A DNA stretch of 64,000 bases, taken from NCBI RefSeq assembly GCF_036227105.1, contig NZ_CP109434.1, positions 1,182,001-1,246,000 of the forward strand. Direction: 5' to 3'. Below the pieces are notes generated by a model, which was not told the origin of the DNA, did no database searches, and was given only the letters and a program-made list of their open reading frames with translations. Below, piece by piece: positions 43,081 through 51,445 of this stretch. The DNA comes from Amycolatopsis sp. NBC_01488 (GTDB lineage Bacteria > Actinomycetota > Actinomycetes > Mycobacteriales > Pseudonocardiaceae). The position numbers and the translations under genes were made by a program. The stretch's first letter is position 1; each line of letters starts with the position of its first letter.

Positions 43081-43476
43081 ATGAACGCATTCACCATGAA
43101 GAACTGGGAAGAGAACATCGTCAGCGGGACCGAAGGGGGCCCGCGAGTGGCGTACGCGCACGCGTCGATGGCTTACGACGGCGTCATCGAGGGTGAATCG
43201 ATCTGCGATCTCCTGCTGTACTACGCGGGCGAAGACTACGAAAGCGGCAAGACGACGTCGCCGAGCTTCGAGCGCTTCGCGGGCAAGGTCGACGGTCGTG
43301 AAGGGACGTTCATCGTGAAGCACGAGTTCACGTTCGACGCCAAGGGCATCGCCTCGACGTTCAGCGTCGTCCCCGGCTCGGGCACCGGTGAGCTGGCGGC
43401 CCTCACCGGCAGCGGCACCGTCGGCGGCGCGATGGGCGAGGAGAAGATGGGGTACACCTTCGAGTACACGCTCTAG
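43081..43476 (+). CDS. DUF3224 domain protein
   Basis: A 131-residue single-domain protein matching DUF3224: starting MNAFTMKNWEENIVSG, with AHASMAYDGVIEGESICDLLLYYAGED and a C-terminal GELAALTGSGTVGGAMGEEKMGYTFEYTL. The fold is predicted as a small barrel similar to allene oxide cyclase; members are often annotated as putative cyclase-like but no reaction is proven. It is divergent from the WYL regulator and lies nine bases before the AlkZ-like gene. Confidence 0.85.
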   Translation: MNAFTMKNWEENIVSGTEGGPRVAYAHASMAYDGVIEGESICDLLLYYAGEDYESGKTTSPSFERFAGKVDGREGTFIVKHEFTFDAKGIASTFSVVPGSGTGELAALTGSGTVGGAMGEEKMGYTFEYTL

Positions 43477-43485
43477 GAGTCGCAC

Positions 43486-44583
43486 GTGGACCGTCGTCAG
43501 GTACTCGCCTACCGCATCGCCGAGCACGGCCTGCACCGCACCGCGAAGGACGTCACCGAGCTCGCGGTCGTGAAAGCCGGGCTGCAGGACAGCATGCGCG
43601 ACACGGCGCTGCTCGCTCTCGTGGCCCGGCTCGACGCGCCGGTGTCCCCTGTGGACGATCGGCGGCTCGTGCTCGGGTGGACGTTGCGGGGTGCGCCGCA
43701 CTACCACCTGGACCTCGCCGAGGTGACGCGCGCGCTGGTGCCCCTGGACGACGCGGACGCGCTGGCCCGGATGCTCTGGCAGCGCAAGGAACTGGCGGCG
43801 ACCGGGCTCGCGGCGTCCGAGGTGGTCTTCACGGCGGCGAAGGCGATCCGCGAGGTCGTCACGAAGGAGATGACCAAGGGCGCGGTCAGCACGGCGGTGA
43901 CGAAGAAGCTGCCGCCGGAGTTCTCCCGCTGGTGCCGCGGCTGCAACGCGACGCACATCCAGGAGCAGCTGATGCGCATCGCGACACCGCACGCCGGGGT
44001 CCGCCTGGTGGCCGGAGCGTCCCCGGCCACGCTGGCGCCGCTCGAGGGGCGCGGCCGGATGCGCCGCACACCGGACGTCGCCGCGGCGACGTCGGTGGTC
44101 GAGTCGTACCTGAGCCTCAACGGCCCGGCCTCGCCGGGCGAAGCGGCGGAGTTCGTGGGCACGGCCCGGGCGGTCGTCGACAAGACGTGGCCGGACGACC
44201 TGGTTTCGGTGGACGTCGACGGGAAGACGCGGTACCTGCCGGCGGCCCGGCTGGCCGCACTGGAGAACCCACCGGAGCCGGACATCGTGCGGCTCCTGCC
44301 GCCGCTGGACCCGTTCATCCAGGCGCGGGACAAGGCGCTGCTGGTGCCCGATCCGTTGCGGCGCAAGCAGGTCTGGAAGATGCTGGGCAACCCCGGGGTG
44401 CTGCTGGCGGACGGCGACATCGCGGGTATTTGGCGGACGAAGAGCAGTGGCACGAAGCTGACGTTCACGCTGACGGCGTTCGACCCGCTGCCCCCGGCGG
44501 CCCGGCAGGAGGCCGAATCGGAGGCGGCGCGTGTCGCGGCGGCGAGGGGGTTCGAGAAGCACACGGTCACCTGGGTCGGTTGA
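43486..44583 (+). CDS. AlkZ-like winged-helix DNA glycosylase family protein
   Basis: A 365-residue member of the HTH_42 (winged helix DNA-binding, DUF1006) family: RRQVLAYRIAEHGLHR at the N-terminus, LGWTLRGAPHYHLDLAEVTRAL (the family W.RG..H pattern), and the C-terminal LLPPLDPFIQARDKALLV and AGIWRTKSSGTKLTFTLTAFDPL. AlkZ, a member from Streptomyces, unhooks DNA crosslinks from azinomycin using a QxQ motif; here the matching segment is not clearly QxQ, so glycosylase activity is uncertain. Probably co-transcribed with DUF3224. Confidence 0.78.
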   Translation: MDRRQVLAYRIAEHGLHRTAKDVTELAVVKAGLQDSMRDTALLALVARLDAPVSPVDDRRLVLGWTLRGAPHYHLDLAEVTRALVPLDDADALARMLWQRKELAATGLAASEVVFTAAKAIREVVTKEMTKGAVSTAVTKKLPPEFSRWCRGCNATHIQEQLMRIATPHAGVRLVAGASPATLAPLEGRGRMRRTPDVAAATSVVESYLSLNGPASPGEAAEFVGTARAVVDKTWPDDLVSVDVDGKTRYLPAARLAALENPPEPDIVRLLPPLDPFIQARDKALLVPDPLRRKQVWKMLGNPGVLLADGDIAGIWRTKSSGTKLTFTLTAFDPLPPAARQEAESEAARVAAARGFEKHTVTWVG

Positions 44584-44586
44584 GCA

Positions 44587-45351
44587 TCAGAAGACCACGC
44601 GCGCGGCTCGAAGAGCGTCCACCGCGGCCGGATCGCCATCGACGTCGAATTCGGGGTTTCCCGGTCGGCCCGACAGGTGCCAGAGGTACTCGAGCACGCT
44701 GGCACGCACCCAGGCGATCGGCTCACCCTCGCCGAGCCGCCACTGGCCGGCCCCGTCCAGCTCCAAGACCAGCGGCGGGCTCGCCCACTCCTCGGCGAGG
44801 TCACGGACCACCTGCGCGACGACGGACTCCTGGTGGGGATCGGCCGCGAACGGACGGTCCGTCGCACGGGCGATCTCCAGCCGGTGCAACCAGGTGTCGC
44901 GAGGGGACAAGACATCCAGCACGTACGCCAGGGTCGGCTCGACCAGCGGCTCACCCGGGAAGTACCGCTCGGTGCCCTGACGCCGGACGAACGCGGGGGT
45001 GCGCCGCCGCATGCGGACGGCCCGGGGACCGACCGCGGCGAGCTTCCGGCGAAGCTCCCCATCGGACAGCGGCGCGAACGTCTCGACCTGCAGCGCGTTG
45101 TGCGCGTCCAAAGCGGACAACGCGGGAAACCGCTTTCGGGCCGCGCGGACACGGCCGCCGATCGTCCACGGCCGCGCCGTCTCCGCGTGCTGGCCGACGA
45201 GGTGCGCGACCAGCTCGTGGACGGTCCAGCCGCTCGCCGTCGGCCGCCGCCGCCAATCAGCCTCCGTGAGGTCCGCGAGCAGCGCGTCGAGGGCGGCCAG
45301 CTCGGCGAGGCCGCCCTGGGCGACTTCCTCGCGCCCGGGCCGGGCGATCAT
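44587..45351 (-). CDS. Maleylpyruvate isomerase-family (DinB-like) protein
   Basis: A 254-residue protein with the DinB/mycothiol-dependent maleylpyruvate isomerase N-terminal helix bundle: LLADLTEADWRRRPTASGWTVHELVAHLVGQH (metal-ligand His), later SPRDTWLHRLEIARATDRPF (second His region). Such proteins in actinomycetes may use mycothiol as cofactor. The ATG at 45351 overlaps the TetR stop (TGATG), arguing for coupling; an ATG ten codons earlier (45381) is possible. Reaction unknown; as the partner of a TetR repressor it may be a detoxification enzyme. Confidence 0.8.
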   Translation of the reverse strand: MIARPGREEVAQGGLAELAALDALLADLTEADWRRRPTASGWTVHELVAHLVGQHAETARPWTIGGRVRAARKRFPALSALDAHNALQVETFAPLSDGELRRKLAAVGPRAVRMRRRTPAFVRRQGTERYFPGEPLVEPTLAYVLDVLSPRDTWLHRLEIARATDRPFAADPHQESVVAQVVRDLAEEWASPPLVLELDGAGQWRLGEGEPIAWVRASVLEYLWHLSGRPGNPEFDVDGDPAAVDALRAARVVF

Positions 45352-46016
45352 CAGGGCGTGGGTGGTCCGGGTCTGTCGCATGGCTGCCCTCCCGGGGCGA
45401 AATGCCGGACGAACATGGCGAAAGCGTCGGGCAGCAGCGACGTGAACCGCCCGGCCTCGTAGTCGGCACCGGGCTCGTTCGCGAGCTGCTGCGAAAGCGT
45501 GCCGGTGACGACGATGGACAACAGCGCGGCGCCGGCCTCGGTGTCTGCTGCGGGTGCGAGCTCGCCCGCGGCGACGGCGTCACGCAGCGCCCCGCGTAAC
45601 AGCTCGACCAGCTCGACGCTCGGCTGGAAGGCCGCCGCCGACGGCGTGAACTCGGGAACGGGCCGCCAGGCGATGAGCTGGGCGTGCACGGGATGCGCCA
45701 TGGCGACCCGGCCGAGCGCCTCGACGGCCTCGGCCAGAGCCGGCAGCCCGGGCACCCTCCCCTTCAGCGCCCGGGCCACCGCCTCCCGCTGCCGCTCCGC
45801 CCCCTCCCGGAACAGCTCGTCGTAAACCGCGTGCAGTGAAGCGAAGTGCTTGTAGAGCGAGGGCTGCCGGATGCCGACGCGCCGCGCGACTTCGGACAGG
45901 CTCAGCCCGGCGACGCCGCGCTCGGCCATGACTTCGACGGCGGTGTCGAGGATTTCCCGCCGGGTGTCGGCACGCCGTCGGCGTTCCGGCCCTCGCGTCT
46001 CGTCCACCGGTTTCAC
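45351..46016 (-). CDS. TetR-family regulator
   Basis: A 221-residue regulator: HTH in REILDTAVEVMAERGVAGLSLSEVARRVGIRQPSLYKHFASLHAVYDELF, then a helical ligand domain of the TetR_C_33/WHG type (VHAQLIAWRPVPEFTPS). The GTG at 46016 lies six bases after TATAGC, so the transcript is probably leaderless. It precedes the DinB-like gene with overlapping codons and is likely its autoregulated repressor. Repeated GGCTATA elements in the promoter are candidate binding sites. Confidence 0.88.
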   Translation of the reverse strand: MKPVDETRGPERRRRADTRREILDTAVEVMAERGVAGLSLSEVARRVGIRQPSLYKHFASLHAVYDELFREGAERQREAVARALKGRVPGLPALAEAVEALGRVAMAHPVHAQLIAWRPVPEFTPSAAAFQPSVELVELLRGALRDAVAAGELAPAADTEAGAALLSIVVTGTLSQQLANEPGADYEAGRFTSLLPDAFAMFVRHFAPGGQPCDRPGPPTP

Positions 46017-46020
46017 CTCT

Positions 46021-46048
46021 AGGCTATAGTCTCTAGCTTGGGCTATAC
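46021..46048 (-). promoter_or_regulatory. TetR gene promoter with repeated GGCTATA
   Basis: AGGCTATAG (46021-46029) and GGGCTATAC (46040-46048) are direct repeats about 19 bases apart in an AT-rich patch. The first includes the -10 box (TATAGC on the minus strand) six bases before the GTG. Binding of the TetR product here would close its own promoter. Confidence 0.45.
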
Positions 46049-46112
46049 GTTATCCCCACGACAGCCTGGGAACAACCACCGGCTGCCAGGATCGCCCGCA
46101 TGGCGGAGTCGC

Positions 46113-47210
46113 TCAGGCGTCCACGGCCAGCCGGTACCCCCGCTTCACCACCGTCTGCACGACCTTCCCGCCGCCCAGCGACGTCCTCAGCCGCCCGATC
46201 GCCGTCTCCACCGCGTGCTCCTCGCCGCCGCCGGGTAACGCCGAAATCAGCTCGCGGCGCGAGACCACCCGGCCCGGGGACGCTGCCAGCGCCCGCAGCA
46301 GCGCCATCGGGGCCGGAGCCACGTCGTGCCACTCGCCGTCCACCACCGCGGCCTGGCCGCGCAGCTCGATCGACAGGCCGCCCGCCGAAAAGCGGGGTGA
46401 ACGGGCCAGCAGCGTCTCGGACACCGTCCGGGCCAGCGCTCCGAGCCGGGCCCGGTGTGGCTGGACCGTCGGCACGCCCAACGCCGCCAACGGGCCTGCC
46501 GTGATCGGGCCGACGCACGCCGCGACGACCGGGCCGGACAACGCCGAGATCAGCCCCGGCAGCCGGCCCGTGCGCCGGGCCAACGCGACCAGCGACGCCA
46601 CCGCCGGGGCGCTCGTGAACGGCAGCGCGTGGATCGATCCGTCCAGCACGCCGTCGAGGAGCCGGTCCACCGGGCCGGGGTCCACCGGGCCGACCCAGCG
46701 GTACACCGAAACCTCGATGACCTCGGCCCCCGCCGCGCGCAGGGCGTCCACGAAGTACGGCAGCGGCTCGCCGTGCAGCTGCACCGCGATCCGCTTGCCC
46801 GCGACGCCCGCGGAAAGCAAGTGCTGCAACAACTCCGCGTTGCTCTCCGACGCCGGTGAGTACGCCTCCGACAGCCCCGCCGCGCGCAGGGCGCCCGTCA
46901 CCTTCGGCCCGCGCGCCAGCAGCGAAGACGACGAAAGCCGCGACAGCAACGCGTCCCCCAGGCCCCAGCCCTCGGCCGCTTCCAGCCAGCCGCGGAAGCC
47001 GATGCCCGTCGTCGCCACCACCGCGTCCACATGCGACTCCAGCAGCGTCGACGTCGCGCTGTGCAGCTCCGTGTCGTCGGTCAGCGGGACGATCCGGATC
47101 GCCGGGCCGTAGCGGACGCTCGCCCCCTTGCGCACCAGTAGCGCGCCGAGCTCGTCGGCCCGGCGCGCCGCGGTGATGCCGATCACGAACCCGGTCAGCG
47201 GCAGGATCAC
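46113..47210 (-). CDS. HemD-type domain fused to a winged-helix DNA-binding domain
   Basis: A 365-residue two-domain protein. Residues 1-255 form a uroporphyrinogen-III synthase fold (GFVIGITAARRADELGALLVRKGASVRYGPAIRIVPL, VVATTGIGFRGWLEAAEGWG, HALPFTSAPAVASLVAL). Residues about 270-365 form an OmpR/PhoB-like winged helix (GRVVSRRELISALPGGGEEHAVETAIGRLRTSLGGGKVVQTVVKRGYRLAVDA). It is the last gene of the nitrate operon and overlaps the nirD stop. It may make sirohaem precursor, sense a tetrapyrrole and bind DNA, or both. M. tuberculosis Rv0260c has the same fusion near nirBD. Confidence 0.88.
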   Translation of the reverse strand: MILPLTGFVIGITAARRADELGALLVRKGASVRYGPAIRIVPLTDDTELHSATSTLLESHVDAVVATTGIGFRGWLEAAEGWGLGDALLSRLSSSSLLARGPKVTGALRAAGLSEAYSPASESNAELLQHLLSAGVAGKRIAVQLHGEPLPYFVDALRAAGAEVIEVSVYRWVGPVDPGPVDRLLDGVLDGSIHALPFTSAPAVASLVALARRTGRLPGLISALSGPVVAACVGPITAGPLAALGVPTVQPHRARLGALARTVSETLLARSPRFSAGGLSIELRGQAAVVDGEWHDVAPAPMALLRALAASPGRVVSRRELISALPGGGEEHAVETAIGRLRTSLGGGKVVQTVVKRGYRLAVDA

Positions 47211-47551
47211 GGGCTCTCCACTTCGACCACGCCCTCTCGCACGCGCACCTCGAACACCGGCACCGAAACACCCTCGGCGTCCAGGCATTGTCCACTGTCG
47301 AGCGCGAATCGTTCCTTGTAGACCGGCGACGCGACCACCGGGACACCGCCCGCGTCGCCGACGATGCCGCGCGAGAGCACCGCCGCGCCGCTGCACGGGT
47401 CCCAGTTGGACAGTGCGTACCAGCGGTCCCCCGGCAGGTGGAAGATCGCCACCTGCACGCCGCCGTCGAACAGGGCCGCCACCCCGGCGTACTCGGGCAC
47501 CACGCCGGTGGGGCAGACCGCCGTCCAGGTCCGTTCGATCGACGTCGTCAT
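47207..47551 (-). CDS. nirD: Nitrite reductase small subunit
   Basis: A 114-residue Rieske-fold NirD: TWTAVCPTGVVPEYAGVAALFDGGVQVAIFHL, then YALSNWDPCSGAAVLSRGIVGDAGGVPVVASPVYKERFALDSGQCLD. The Rieske Cys/His iron ligands are not complete, as is normal for NirD, so it does not hold a 2Fe-2S centre. It partners NirB in six-electron reduction of nitrite to ammonium. Overlaps nirB by ATGA on one side and the HemD-winged-helix gene by GTGA on the other. Confidence 0.93.
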   Translation of the reverse strand: MTTSIERTWTAVCPTGVVPEYAGVAALFDGGVQVAIFHLPGDRWYALSNWDPCSGAAVLSRGIVGDAGGVPVVASPVYKERFALDSGQCLDAEGVSVPVFEVRVREGVVEVESP

Positions 47552-50052
47552 CGGCGCACCTCCGGAACTCCCAGCATCACGGGCACTTTCTGCTCCCGCT
47601 CCGAGCGGAACGAGATCGCCGGGTCGGGCGTGCCCGGCGCGTTGACGAAGGAGGTGAACCGGGCCAGCTTCTCCGGGTCCTCGAGCACGCCCTTCCACTC
47701 GTCGGCGTAGTTGTCGACGTGCTTGGCCATCGCCGCGTCGAGGTCCTCGCAGATGCCGAGCGAGTCGTCGACGATCACCGCGCGCAGGTGGTCGAGGCCG
47801 CCCTCCAGCTCCTCGATCCACGGCGCGGTCCGCTGCAGCCGGTCGGCGGTGCGCACGTAGAACATCAGGAACCGGTCGATGGTCCGGATCAGCGTCCCGG
47901 TGTCCACATCGGACACCAGCAGTTCGGCGTGCCGCGGGGTCGTGCCGCCGTTGCCGCCGACGTAGAGGTTCCAGCCGTTCTCCGTCGCGATGATGCCGAA
48001 GTCCTTGCTCCGCGCCTCCGCGCACTCCCGCGCGCAGCCGGAGACCGCGGACTTGAGCTTGTGCGGCGACCGCAGGCCGCGGTAGCGCAGCTCCAGCTCG
48101 ATCGCCAGCCCGACGCTGTCCTGCACGCCGTAGCGGCACCACGTCGACCCGACACACGACTTGACCGTCCGCAGCGCCTTGCCGTACGCGTGCCCGGACT
48201 CGAACCCCGCGTCGACCAGCCGCCGCCAGATCAGCGGCAGCTGGTCCACCGTCGCCCCGAACAGGTCGATCCGCTGGCCGCCGGTGATCTTGGTGTACAG
48301 CCCGAAGTCCTGGGCCACCTGGCCGATCACGATCAGCTTCTCCGGCGTGATCTCGCCGCCGGGGATCCGCGGGACGACGGAGTACGTGCCGTTGCGCTGC
48401 AGGTTCGCCAGGTAGCGGTCGTTGGTGTCCTGCAACGTCATCTGCTCGCCGCCGAGCACGTGCCCGTTGCCGAGAGTGGCCAGGATCGACGCGACCGCCG
48501 GCTTGCAGATCGCGCAGCCGCTGCCCGATCCGTAGCGGCTGATCAGCTCGCTGAACGTGGTGATGCGGGTGGCCTGGACGATCTCGAACAGCTCCGCGCG
48601 CGACTGCGGGAAGTGCTCGCAGAGCGCCTTCGACTGCTCGACACCGCCGGCGCTGAGCAGCTTGCCCAGCAGCGGGACGCACGAGCCGCACGCGGTGCCC
48701 GCGCGGGTGCACGCCTTGAGCTTGCCGACGGTGTCGCAGCCGTCCTCGTGGATCGCGCGGGTGATCGCGCCCTTGGACACGGCGTTGCACGAGCAGATCT
48801 GCGCCGCGTCGGGCAGCGCGTCGACACCGACCGCGGCACCGCCGCCCGCCGGGGCGAGGATCGCGCCCGGCTCGGCCGGCAGCGGGCGGCCGACCAGCGC
48901 GCGCAGCGTGTTGTACTCGGTCGCGTCGCCGACGAGCACGCCGCCGAGCAGCGTCTTGCCGTCGTCGGTGACCACGAGCTTCTTGTACGTCCCGGCGACC
49001 GCGTCGTTGACGGCGACCTCGAGCGCGCCTTCGGTCCGCGCGTGCGCGTCGCCGAAGGACGCCACGTCGACGCCCATCAGCTTCAGCTTCGTGGACGTGT
49101 CCGGCTCCGGGAACTCCCCGGCCCCACCGGTGAGCTGCGCCGCGACGATCTCGGCCATCGCGTACCCGGGTGCCACGATGCCGTAGACACGACCGTCGAC
49201 CGCGGCGCACTCGCCGATCGCGTACACCGCCGGATCGCTGGTGCGGCAGGACACGTCGGTCAGCACACCGCCACGCGGGCCGACGTCCAAACCGGACTGA
49301 CGGGCGAGGTCGTCGCGCGGCCGGACACCCGCCGAGAACACGACGAGGTCGACGTCCAGCTCGGTCCCGTTGCCCAGCTTGGCCAGCAGTCGCGAGCCGT
49401 CGGCCTCGATGGCGTCGGTCGACGTTCCCGTGTGGACGGTCACGTCGAGGTTCGTGATGAGCCGCCGCAGCAGGGAACCACCACCTTCGTCGACCTGCAG
49501 CGGCATCAGCCGCGGCGCCATCTCGACGACGTGCGGGGAGAGTCCCATGTCCCGCAACGCCTTCGCGGCCTCCAGGCCGAGCAGGCCACCGCCGATGACG
49601 ACGGCCGCGCGCCGCCCGCGTCCCGGCCGCAAAGCCGCTTCGCGGATGGCGTCGAGGTCTTCGATCGTCCGGTAGACGAAGCAGCCGGGCAGGTCGTGGC
49701 CGGGCACCGGCGGCACGAACGGCCGCGAGCCGGTGGCCAGCACCAGGGCGTCGTAGGAAACGACGGCGCCGGACGCCGTGGTGACCGTGCGAGCGGCCCG
49801 GTCGACCGAAACGGCCAGCTCGCCGAGCCGGAGGTCGACGTGCGGGTCACCGGTGTAGTCCGAACCGGGCAGCGCCAGCGACGCCGGGTCCCAGGTGTCC
49901 ACATAGGACGTGAGCGCCACCCGGTCGTACGCCGGGCGCGGCTCCTCGGACAGGACGACGATGTGCCAAGTGCCGGAAGGGTCTTCCGCGCGCACCGCCT
50001 CCACGAGCCGGTGGGCGACCATGCCGTGTCCGGCGACGACCAGGGTGGGCAT
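47548..50052 (-). CDS. nirB: NAD(P)H-dependent nitrite reductase large subunit
   Basis: An 834-residue assimilatory nitrite reductase. N-terminal FAD/NAD domains (VVAGHGMVAHRLVEAV and VIGGGLLGLEAAKAL), BFD-like 2Fe-2S region (CSCNAVSKGAI with GTACGSC), a second Cys pair (GSGCAICKPAVAS), then the nitrite/sulfite reductase half with the sirohaem-4Fe4S ligands CVGSTWCRYG and SGCARECAEA. It reduces nitrite to ammonium with NirD. GGAGGT sits just upstream of the ATG at 50052. It follows the narK gene by one base in the five-protein nitrate assimilation chain. Confidence 0.95.
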   Translation of the reverse strand: MPTLVVAGHGMVAHRLVEAVRAEDPSGTWHIVVLSEEPRPAYDRVALTSYVDTWDPASLALPGSDYTGDPHVDLRLGELAVSVDRAARTVTTASGAVVSYDALVLATGSRPFVPPVPGHDLPGCFVYRTIEDLDAIREAALRPGRGRRAAVVIGGGLLGLEAAKALRDMGLSPHVVEMAPRLMPLQVDEGGGSLLRRLITNLDVTVHTGTSTDAIEADGSRLLAKLGNGTELDVDLVVFSAGVRPRDDLARQSGLDVGPRGGVLTDVSCRTSDPAVYAIGECAAVDGRVYGIVAPGYAMAEIVAAQLTGGAGEFPEPDTSTKLKLMGVDVASFGDAHARTEGALEVAVNDAVAGTYKKLVVTDDGKTLLGGVLVGDATEYNTLRALVGRPLPAEPGAILAPAGGGAAVGVDALPDAAQICSCNAVSKGAITRAIHEDGCDTVGKLKACTRAGTACGSCVPLLGKLLSAGGVEQSKALCEHFPQSRAELFEIVQATRITTFSELISRYGSGSGCAICKPAVASILATLGNGHVLGGEQMTLQDTNDRYLANLQRNGTYSVVPRIPGGEITPEKLIVIGQVAQDFGLYTKITGGQRIDLFGATVDQLPLIWRRLVDAGFESGHAYGKALRTVKSCVGSTWCRYGVQDSVGLAIELELRYRGLRSPHKLKSAVSGCARECAEARSKDFGIIATENGWNLYVGGNGGTTPRHAELLVSDVDTGTLIRTIDRFLMFYVRTADRLQRTAPWIEELEGGLDHLRAVIVDDSLGICEDLDAAMAKHVDNYADEWKGVLEDPEKLARFTSFVNAPGTPDPAISFRSEREQKVPVMLGVPEVRR

Positions 50053-50053
50053 C

Positions 50054-51445
50054 TCAGACCTCCGCTCCCGCGAGCGCCAGACCGCGCTCACTCGTGGGCT
50101 GTTCGGCGGGCTTGCGCAGGTAGACCGCCCAGGTGACGGCGAAGCACAGCCCGTAGAAGACCAGGAATCCGATGAAGGCGGGCACTCCGCTCTTGGTGTC
50201 GGCGAACGACTGCCGGAACGCCAGGTTGATGAAGAGACCGCCCTCGGCGCCGATCGCGCCGGCCAGGCCGATCAGCGCACCCGACAGCCGTCGTGCCTTG
50301 AGCAGCTCGGCCGCTTCTTCGGCGCCGTTCGCGATCGCCGTGCGGGCCTTCGCGCGGAAGATCGCCGGGATCATCTTGTACGTCGAGCCGTTGCCGACGC
50401 CGGTGAGCACGAACAGCACGATGAACGCGATCGTGAACAGCGCCAGCGACTTGGACGTCGACGCGAGGATCAGCACGACCGTCGCCAGCGCCATCCCGAC
50501 GAACGTGAAGAAGGTGATCTTGCCGCCGCCGATCCGGTCGGCCAGCCAGCCGCCCGCCGGCCGCGAGAGCGAGCCGAGCAGCGGGCCGAGGAACGTCACC
50601 GCGGCCGCCTGCAGCGGGGTGCGGCCGAACTGGTTCTGCAGCACCAGCCCGAACGCGAAGCTGTAGCCGATGAACGAGCCGAACGTGCCGACGTAGAGGA
50701 ACGACATCACCCACGTGTGCGGGTCCTTGACGACCTCGCGCATCGCCTTCGTGTCGCCCTTCACCGTGGCGAGGTTGTCCATGTAGAAGTACGCGCACAC
50801 CGCGGCGACGACGATCAGCGGGATGTAGACGTAGAGCACGATCCGCGGCGCGGTCGCGCCCGCCGTGCCGATCACCAGCAGCCCGACCAGCTGGATCGCG
50901 GCGACGCCGAGGTTGCCGCCACCGGCGTTGAGGCCGAGCGCCCAGCCCTTGTGCTTCTCCGGGTAGAACGTGTTGATGTTCGTCATCGACGACGCGAAGT
51001 TGCCACCGCCGACCCCGCCGAGCGCCGCGACCAGCAGGAACGTGCCGAGCGACGTCCCCGGGTGCAGCACGACGGCGGCCAGGATCGTCGGGATCAGCAG
51101 CAGGGCCGCGCTGACGACCGTCCAGTTGCGACCGCCGAACTTCGCCACGGCGAAGGTGTAGGGCAGCCGCATCAGGCCGCCGATCAGCGTCGGTGTCGAG
51201 ACGAGCAGGAACTTGTCGGCGGCGGAGAAGCCGTAGTCCTTGCCCATGAACAGGACGATGACCGACCACAGTGTCCAGATGGAGAAGCCGATGTGCTCGG
51301 CGAACACAGAGAACCAGAGGTTGCGGCGGGCGACCTTCTTGCCCGTCGACTCCCAGAACTCCTCGTTCTCCGGCTCCCAGTGCTCGATCCAGTGCTTTCC
51401 TTGGTGTGCCACGGCGTTCTCCTCAGTACGGGTTCGGATGGTCAT
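50054..51445 (-). CDS. narK: Nitrate/nitrite transporter (NarK/NasA MFS family)
   Basis: A 463-residue major facilitator with about 12 helices. The nitrate signature appears as GGVGGGNFASSMTNINTFYPEKHKGWALGLNAGGGNLG, with the conserved RxxxT-like motif in the first helices (FSVFAEHIGFSIWTLWS). A soluble N-terminus of about 40 residues starts MTIRTRTEE. It imports nitrate (and may export nitrite) for the adjacent reductases. Overlaps the FAD oxidoreductase gene by four bases, and nirB starts one base after its stop, so the stoichiometry is set by coupled translation. Confidence 0.92.
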   Translation of the reverse strand: MTIRTRTEENAVAHQGKHWIEHWEPENEEFWESTGKKVARRNLWFSVFAEHIGFSIWTLWSVIVLFMGKDYGFSAADKFLLVSTPTLIGGLMRLPYTFAVAKFGGRNWTVVSAALLLIPTILAAVVLHPGTSLGTFLLVAALGGVGGGNFASSMTNINTFYPEKHKGWALGLNAGGGNLGVAAIQLVGLLVIGTAGATAPRIVLYVYIPLIVVAAVCAYFYMDNLATVKGDTKAMREVVKDPHTWVMSFLYVGTFGSFIGYSFAFGLVLQNQFGRTPLQAAAVTFLGPLLGSLSRPAGGWLADRIGGGKITFFTFVGMALATVVLILASTSKSLALFTIAFIVLFVLTGVGNGSTYKMIPAIFRAKARTAIANGAEEAAELLKARRLSGALIGLAGAIGAEGGLFINLAFRQSFADTKSGVPAFIGFLVFYGLCFAVTWAVYLRKPAEQPTSERGLALAGAEV

